Assembly: GCA_964432485.1 (NCBI GenBank)
Contig: CAYSNP010000036.1
Location: 1-17,899 of the forward strand
Length of the DNA: 17,899 nt
Direction: 5' to 3'
Source of the DNA: CAYSNP01 sp964432485
Lineage (GTDB): Bacteria; Bacillota; Clostridia; Christensenellales; DTU072
Shown here piece by piece: positions 15,001 to 17,899 of this stretch. Positions within the stretch are counted from its first letter, which is position 1. The number at the start of each line of letters is the position of its first letter. Position numbers and translations under genes: made by a program. The notes under the pieces were generated by a model, which was not told the DNA's origin, did no database searches, and saw only the letters and a list, made by a program, of their open reading frames with translations.

Positions 15001-17544
15001 AAATATACAATCTCATTTGTGACTAATGGCGGCAGTCCGGTAGAAGGCATAACTCAAGATTACAACTCTGTTGTTACCAAGCCTGAAGACCCGTCAATGC
15101 TGGGATATACATTCGATGATTGGTATACCGATAATACAACATTTAACAATGTATATACATTTAGCACAATGCCTTTAGGCGGCATCACTCTGTATGCTAA
15201 TTGGCAGATAGACACCTACATTGTTACTGCAAGCAAGAATATTGACTCTGCAGGCACGGTGACGGGTGACGGCAGTAAGGAGTACAATAGCAGTGTAATG
15301 CTTACTGCTGAAACAAATATAGGCTATACTTGGCTAGGGTGGTTTGATGGTGATAATAAAGTATGTGATGGTAAAATCTATACTTTTGATATGCCGGCAG
15401 AGGACAAGACCTATGAGGCTAGGTGGGAGGCAATTAGCGGAACAGTAAGTTTTAATGCCAATGGCGGCCTGGGTGAGATGTCTGTAGCAGAGCTATCTAC
15501 AGGAGATAGCTTACCTTCAAATGAGTTTATTAAAATGAGTTTCTATTTTATAGGCTGGTCGCTAAGCGCTGTGGGTGAGGTAGTCTATGCAGATAATGAT
15601 GTTATAACTATTGAAAACAGTGGAGAAGAAATCGTATTATACGCTATATGGACATCATATCAACGTGTTAATGCAGCAGGTGAACCTACAGCAGAGGGTG
15701 AGTATATCCTCTTTGGCGAATATCCCCAGACTATAAAAGCAGATAGTGTAACAGTTGGCTCAACACCAGATGCCAGAGGTTACTATTTAGGCAGTGACGG
15801 ATACTATTATGCTGAGGTGACAGTAAACCAATATCCGTTTGGAGGCGATTACAATTTCAGTAACGGTGAGTTGGTAATAGATGATATAGTACATTACTTT
15901 AAGGTGGAGCCCATCAAGTGGCGGATACTTGAGGAAAGCGGAGGAACGGCATTAATCTTATGCGAAAACATATTAGCTAATAAAAAGCATCACTCCCTTT
16001 TCAGCGGGGTTGATGAAGATGGGCACTACGTTAACAGTTATATAATCAGTGAAATACGAGCATGGCTTAACGATGAGTTCTATAATACAGCATTTAACGA
16101 GCTACAACGCCAACTTGTTCTTGTTACCTATTTGGATAACAGTGCATCCAGCACAGGCTATGACCCCAATCAATATGCTTGTGATGATATTGAAGACTTG
16201 ATATTCTTGCCAAGTTATGCAGATATCATAAATACAAATTATGGGTTTAATGGTAACGCTGACAGAGAAAAACTAACAAGTGATTATTCGCGCGCAACAG
16301 GAGTATCTATGGATACAGGCTATTATTACGGAAACGGCTCGTGGTGGCTGCGCTCACCCAATAACAGCCTTGCCCATATTATGAGCATTATAGATAAAAA
16401 CGGCAACATCAGTATGACTAGTGTCAGCGGCAGTTTTTTTGGTATTGCACCCGCTTTGACAATTCAGTTGTCAGGGAACAAAGTGATTTTTGATACCAAC
16501 GGAGGCTCTATAATAAACCCGATTGTTGTCCCCGACGGTGAAAATCTATCCCCACCGCCTTCTCCCGAAAAGGAAGGATACACCTTTGACAGCTGGTATC
16601 TGGATGATGTTACTTTTGAGGAAGAATATGACTTTGATTCTATAGTAACTGAAAGTTTCACGCTATATGCAAATTGGGCAGCTATTGAGTATGACATTAC
16701 ATACAACTTAAATGGCGGCACAAACCATACATCTAACCCAAGCACATATACAATAGAAGATAGTATAACATTGCAAGAACCAACACAAGATGGCTACAAC
16801 TTTGTTGGTTGGTTTAGCGATGCAAGTCTAGGTGTTGTATTTACAGGCATAACAGCAGGCACAACGGGCAATGTTACAGTATACGCAAAGTGGCAAAAAG
16901 CAGGTCCAATTGCGCCCGAAGGCCATATATACTTTGGTGAGTATCCGCAAACACAAAAAGCAAGTTCAGTAACAATAATAGCTTCCCAGGACAGCAGAGG
17001 CTACTACTTAGGTGATGACGACAGTTACTATGCTTTATTAAACGGCAAGTATTACAAGGTAGAGCCTATTTTATGGAAAATATTGAAAGACGACAATGGT
17101 GAATTGTTTATACACTCAACCATTGCATTGCAAGCAAGACGGTTTGATGCTTCATCAAGTTCATATGGCACAAGTGAAGTAAGAGATTGGCTTTTAGGCG
17201 AGTTTTTGAATGTAGCATTTACATTCGAAGAGCAATCATATATGAAAGCATATAACTCAAGTGATGGGATAGTAAATGGTGACAAAGTTTTCTTGTTAAG
17301 TAAGGCGGAAGTAGAAGATGCTGCTTTAGGCTTTACGGATAACACATCGCGCATTCGCATAATCACCGATTACTCTAAAGAAACAGGCGCAGCTTATTCG
17401 GGTAACAATTGTCGCTGGTGGCTACGTACGCCTACTGCTACTGGGTATGCAAACCGTGTGGATACCGATGGCAAGGTTGTCACATATAATGTCGATGGCC
17501 TAGTTAACAGTATCATTCCCGCTTTGAAAATTAAATTATCATAG
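12010..17544 (+). CDS. Giant InlB-repeat surface protein with two DUF6273-like domains
   Basis: An 1844-residue protein. Residues 11-26 form a hydrophobic segment without a clear cleavage site, so it is a signal peptide or membrane anchor. From about 35 to 1216 it is built of InlB B-type repeats of about 70 residues (core NGG...NP..YT, EGY.F.GWY, closing YAEW) alternating in the first half with divergent InlB repeats of about 74 (core AGTV.G.G.K.YNSSV, GWFDG, MPAE.K.YEARW). By eye there are about 12 of the first type, plus a partial one at the start, and five of the second. Two DUF6273-like domains follow, at about 1217-1488 and 1636-1844, with WWLRSP at 1445-1450 and WWLRTP at 1803-1808; two more InlB repeats separate them. 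No LPxTG or other wall anchor is seen. AAAAGGAGA supports the start. A role in adhesion or surface binding is inferred. Confidence 0.85.
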   Translation: MKKNNKTAGRLILILIIILLITTLISTHIHIDFSVNFEVDDEVAYIVPTKGGETITLPDDPPKVGYSFDGWFFDKDTWENQVTNNSFLQTILKENVSVYAKWVINSYTITVNKNMDSAGTVIGEGSKEYNSSVTLVAETNTGYIWVGWFDGEAKVSADKSYTFTMPAENKALEARWAAKAYNITYELNGGINNELNPATYTPEDTFALLPATKQGYSFLGWYIYLNNEDRTPISEIEAGWTGDITIYAEWGINNYLVTLNMNKDNAGTVSGGGEKEYNSSVTITATTNEEVYIWIGWFDGDTKVCNDESYTFDMPAEDKVYEARWTARAYNITYELYGGENNEGNPATYTVEDVLTLLAPTKEGHNFLGWYIRLGQEAALPIPEIGDITVFAEWAPKSYLVTLSKNVNAEDMLYDAGTVSGGGIKVYNSSVTITATTYGEEYTWIGWFDGDTKVCDNEVYTFNMPATDKAYEARWAATVYNIIYQLDGGENNEGNPLTYTVESEDILLLAPTKEGHDFLYWYLYYGSGGEIVTTEIILEHGWAWDITIFAKWKINSYLVTLSSNNDYAGGVVGGGEKVYNSSVTIYAYPEEGYTFIGWFDGEIKVCDDEAYTFNMPAENKVYEARWTATILIITYDLFGGINHIDNPQTCTVEESFVLQPPTREGYNFVRWYLDVGWGAGIPVTEGQELSFTRDIRIYAEWSPISYDITYNLNGGYNHINNPAKYTIEDAFILQDPEKEGYDFVGWYKDEDFEIEFLGIELGSMGDIAVYAEWTPTIYTITYELYGGENNEGNPDTYTVEGTDIILLPPSKEGYDFVYWYFYLGQGADYIIEIINLEEELWTSDLTIHAKWSPIAYNITYNLNGGYNHINNPAKYTIEDAFTLQDPQKEGYTFAGWYKDADFAVEFLGIEAGTMGDIVVYAEWTINKYTILFVTNGGSPVDSITQDYNSVVIKPADPTKEGYTFDDWYTDNITFSNVYTFSTMPLDGITLYANWIINKYTISFVTNGGSPVEGITQDYNSVVTKPEDPSMLGYTFDDWYTDNTTFNNVYTFSTMPLGGITLYANWQIDTYIVTASKNIDSAGTVTGDGSKEYNSSVMLTAETNIGYTWLGWFDGDNKVCDGKIYTFDMPAEDKTYEARWEAISGTVSFNANGGLGEMSVAELSTGDSLPSNEFIKMSFYFIGWSLSAVGEVVYADNDVITIENSGEEIVLYAIWTSYQRVNAAGEPTAEGEYILFGEYPQTIKADSVTVGSTPDARGYYLGSDGYYYAEVTVNQYPFGGDYNFSNGELVIDDIVHYFKVEPIKWRILEESGGTALILCENILANKKHHSLFSGVDEDGHYVNSYIISEIRAWLNDEFYNTAFNELQRQLVLVTYLDNSASSTGYDPNQYACDDIEDLIFLPSYADIINTNYGFNGNADREKLTSDYSRATGVSMDTGYYYGNGSWWLRSPNNSLAHIMSIIDKNGNISMTSVSGSFFGIAPALTIQLSGNKVIFDTNGGSIINPIVVPDGENLSPPPSPEKEGYTFDSWYLDDVTFEEEYDFDSIVTESFTLYANWAAIEYDITYNLNGGTNHTSNPSTYTIEDSITLQEPTQDGYNFVGWFSDASLGVVFTGITAGTTGNVTVYAKWQKAGPIAPEGHIYFGEYPQTQKASSVTIIASQDSRGYYLGDDDSYYALLNGKYYKVEPILWKILKDDNGELFIHSTIALQARRFDASSSSYGTSEVRDWLLGEFLNVAFTFEEQSYMKAYNSSDGIVNGDKVFLLSKAEVEDAALGFTDNTSRIRIITDYSKETGAAYSGNNCRWWLRTPTATGYANRVDTDGKVVTYNVDGLVNSIIPALKIKLS
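14125..14790 (+). repeat. Near-identical repeat modules 450 bases apart
   Basis: The repeat encoded from 14125 and the one encoded from 14575 are nearly identical in protein (both NGGYNHINNPAKYTIEDAF and LGIE, with YAEWT closing) and largely so in DNA. The intervening repeat from 14341 is much less like them. This points to a recent duplication of a two-repeat, 150-codon block, or conversion between copies. Confidence 0.7.
14791..15216 (+). repeat. Tandem duplication, 213-base period
   Basis: The repeat at 14791-15003 and the next at 15004-15216 each span 71 codons and share most of their sequence (FVTNGGSPV, DYNSVV, GYTFDDWYTDN, NVYTFSTMPL and ITLYANW). They differ from every other repeat in the gene in lacking the NP..YT segment. 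They are probably a recent tandem duplicate. Confidence 0.75.
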
Positions 17545-17553
17545 ACAAAAGTA

Positions 17554-17670
17554 CCGCCTAAAGGCGGCATGATGTATCAATGCAAAGCATTGACATTATG
17601 TATTGCCTAACAGCAACATGATGTATCACCTACGGTGACATGATGTACCGCCTAAAGGCGGCATGATGTA
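17554..17670. repeat. Array 1: five changing hairpins with a constant CATGATGTA linker
   Basis: Five units of 22-26 bases, each a small palindrome plus a nine-base linker. Hairpins: CCGCC/GGCGG at 17554-17567, TCAATGC/GCATTGA at 17577-17593, TTGC/GCAA at 17603-17616, TCACC/GGTGA at 17626-17638, and CCGCC/GGCGG again at 17648-17661. The linker is CATGATGTA four times and CATTATGTA once (17594). The array begins nine bases after the giant gene's stop, so its first hairpins may also shape that mRNA's 3' end. Confidence 0.85.
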
Positions 17671-17676
17671 GAGTAA

Positions 17677-17700
17677 AGCAGTGCTAGCGTAAGCAATGCT
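17677..17700. repeat. Larger imperfect hairpin between the two arrays
   Basis: AGCAGTGC (17677-17684) pairs with GCAATGCT (17693-17700) at seven of eight positions around an eight-base loop. It follows the last CATGATGTA linker after six bases, so it may be a degenerate sixth unit of array 1. The next 30 bases (to 17730) are AT-rich and show nothing. Confidence 0.45.
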
Positions 17701-17730
17701 TATTATAAAAACAATAGGTCATATAGATAC

Positions 17731-17840
17731 AATACAAGCTAACGCTTGATGAAATGCACTTGCTGTGCGAGTGGAAAAACGTATATTAATACAAGCTGAC
17801 GCTTGATGAAATGCACTTGCCTATGGCAAGTGATGAAATA
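17731..17840. repeat. Array 2: four hairpins with an ATGAAATG linker, 57-base period
   Basis: Hairpins: CAAGC-TAAC-GCTTG at 17735-17748, CACTTGC-TGT-GCGAGTG at 17757-17773 (one T-G pair), CAAGC-TGAC-GCTTG at 17792-17805, and CACTTGCC-TAT-GGCAAGTG at 17814-17832. Linkers are ATGAAATG at 17749 and 17806 and ATGAAATA at 17833; the linker at 17774-17791 is longer and unrelated. Bases 17731-17763 recur at 17788-17820 with a single difference. Confidence 0.8.
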
Positions 17841-17899
17841 CATCCTTATCTACCCCCCGTCAAGTGGACAGGTCAATTTCATTAGATTTTCTTTGAGAC
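17841..17899 (-). other. Possible insertion-sequence end at the window edge
   Basis: On the minus strand the edge reads GACCTGTCCACTTGACGGGG beginning near base 17873, just after an in-frame stop TAA at 17884-17882 preceded by VSKKI. A short basic C-terminus followed by TGTCCACTTGACGGGG recalls the transposase tail and terminal repeat of IS3-type elements in Firmicutes. This comes from memory and too little sequence is present to identify it. Confidence 0.25.

Noticed and set aside
15657..17544. Diversity-generating retroelement with WWLR domains as variable proteins
   Set aside because: WWLR domains recall C-type-lectin-like folds, but there is no reverse transcriptase, no template repeat, and no adenine-biased difference between near-identical copies.
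17554..17840. CRISPR array
   Set aside because: The constant parts are only eight or nine bases long, the variable parts are palindromes rather than unpaired spacers, and no cas gene is present.

Overview
The window looks like a chromosomal segment of a low-G+C, Gram-positive-type bacterium, probably an uncultured member of the Clostridia. The grounds are AT-rich DNA, near-consensus TTGACA/TATAAT promoters, purine-rich AGGAG ribosome sites, lipoprotein signal peptides ending in a lipobox, a MarR-MATE efflux pair, and a giant InlB-repeat/DUF6273-type surface protein. The placement is inferred from gene content; no rRNA or tRNA is present to fix it.

Region 1 (1-1750, + strand) holds a membrane PAP2-type phosphatase followed by a YjjG-type HAD phosphatase. 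The HAD gene runs tail to tail into the next operon with an 18-base overlap. Region 2 (1733-4814, - strand) holds an MFS transporter, a MarR repressor and a MATE efflux pump. The marR-MATE unit has a textbook promoter whose -35 box lies inside a 24-base palindrome. The MFS gene has a promoter placed so that its mRNA would start on the A of ATG.

Region 3 (4815-6583) has a divergent control region, a GPH-type sugar/cation symporter that is visibly more G+C-rich than its neighbours, and a convergent 55-codon gene with an excellent ribosome site and its own terminator. Region 4 (6612-9082) has two divergent lipoprotein genes: an LCAT-like lipase/acyltransferase with an intact Ser-Asp-His set, and a lipoprotein of unknown function that ends at a 15-bp perfect hairpin. 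A degenerate interspersed repeat follows.

Region 5 (9264-11647) has a GH76 (alpha-1,6-mannanase-like) glycosidase, translationally coupled through ATGA to a TIGR04076-type small protein, then a fusion of a BRO/antirepressor-like domain to a Fic domain. Region 6 (11881-17544) is one 1844-codon gene for an exported or membrane-anchored protein. It has about 12 InlB-type repeats, five divergent InlB repeats and two DUF6273-like WWLR domains, with recent internal duplications.

The 3' flank (17551-17840) is the most unusual part. Two arrays of short hairpins have changing stem sequences that stay self-complementary, joined by constant linkers (CATGATGTA in one array, ATGAAATG in the other). The window ends in sequence that resembles an insertion-sequence end. 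The gene set suggests a gut-type cell surface and export lifestyle: efflux, sugar uptake, extracellular mannan and lipid cleavage, and a repetitive surface protein.
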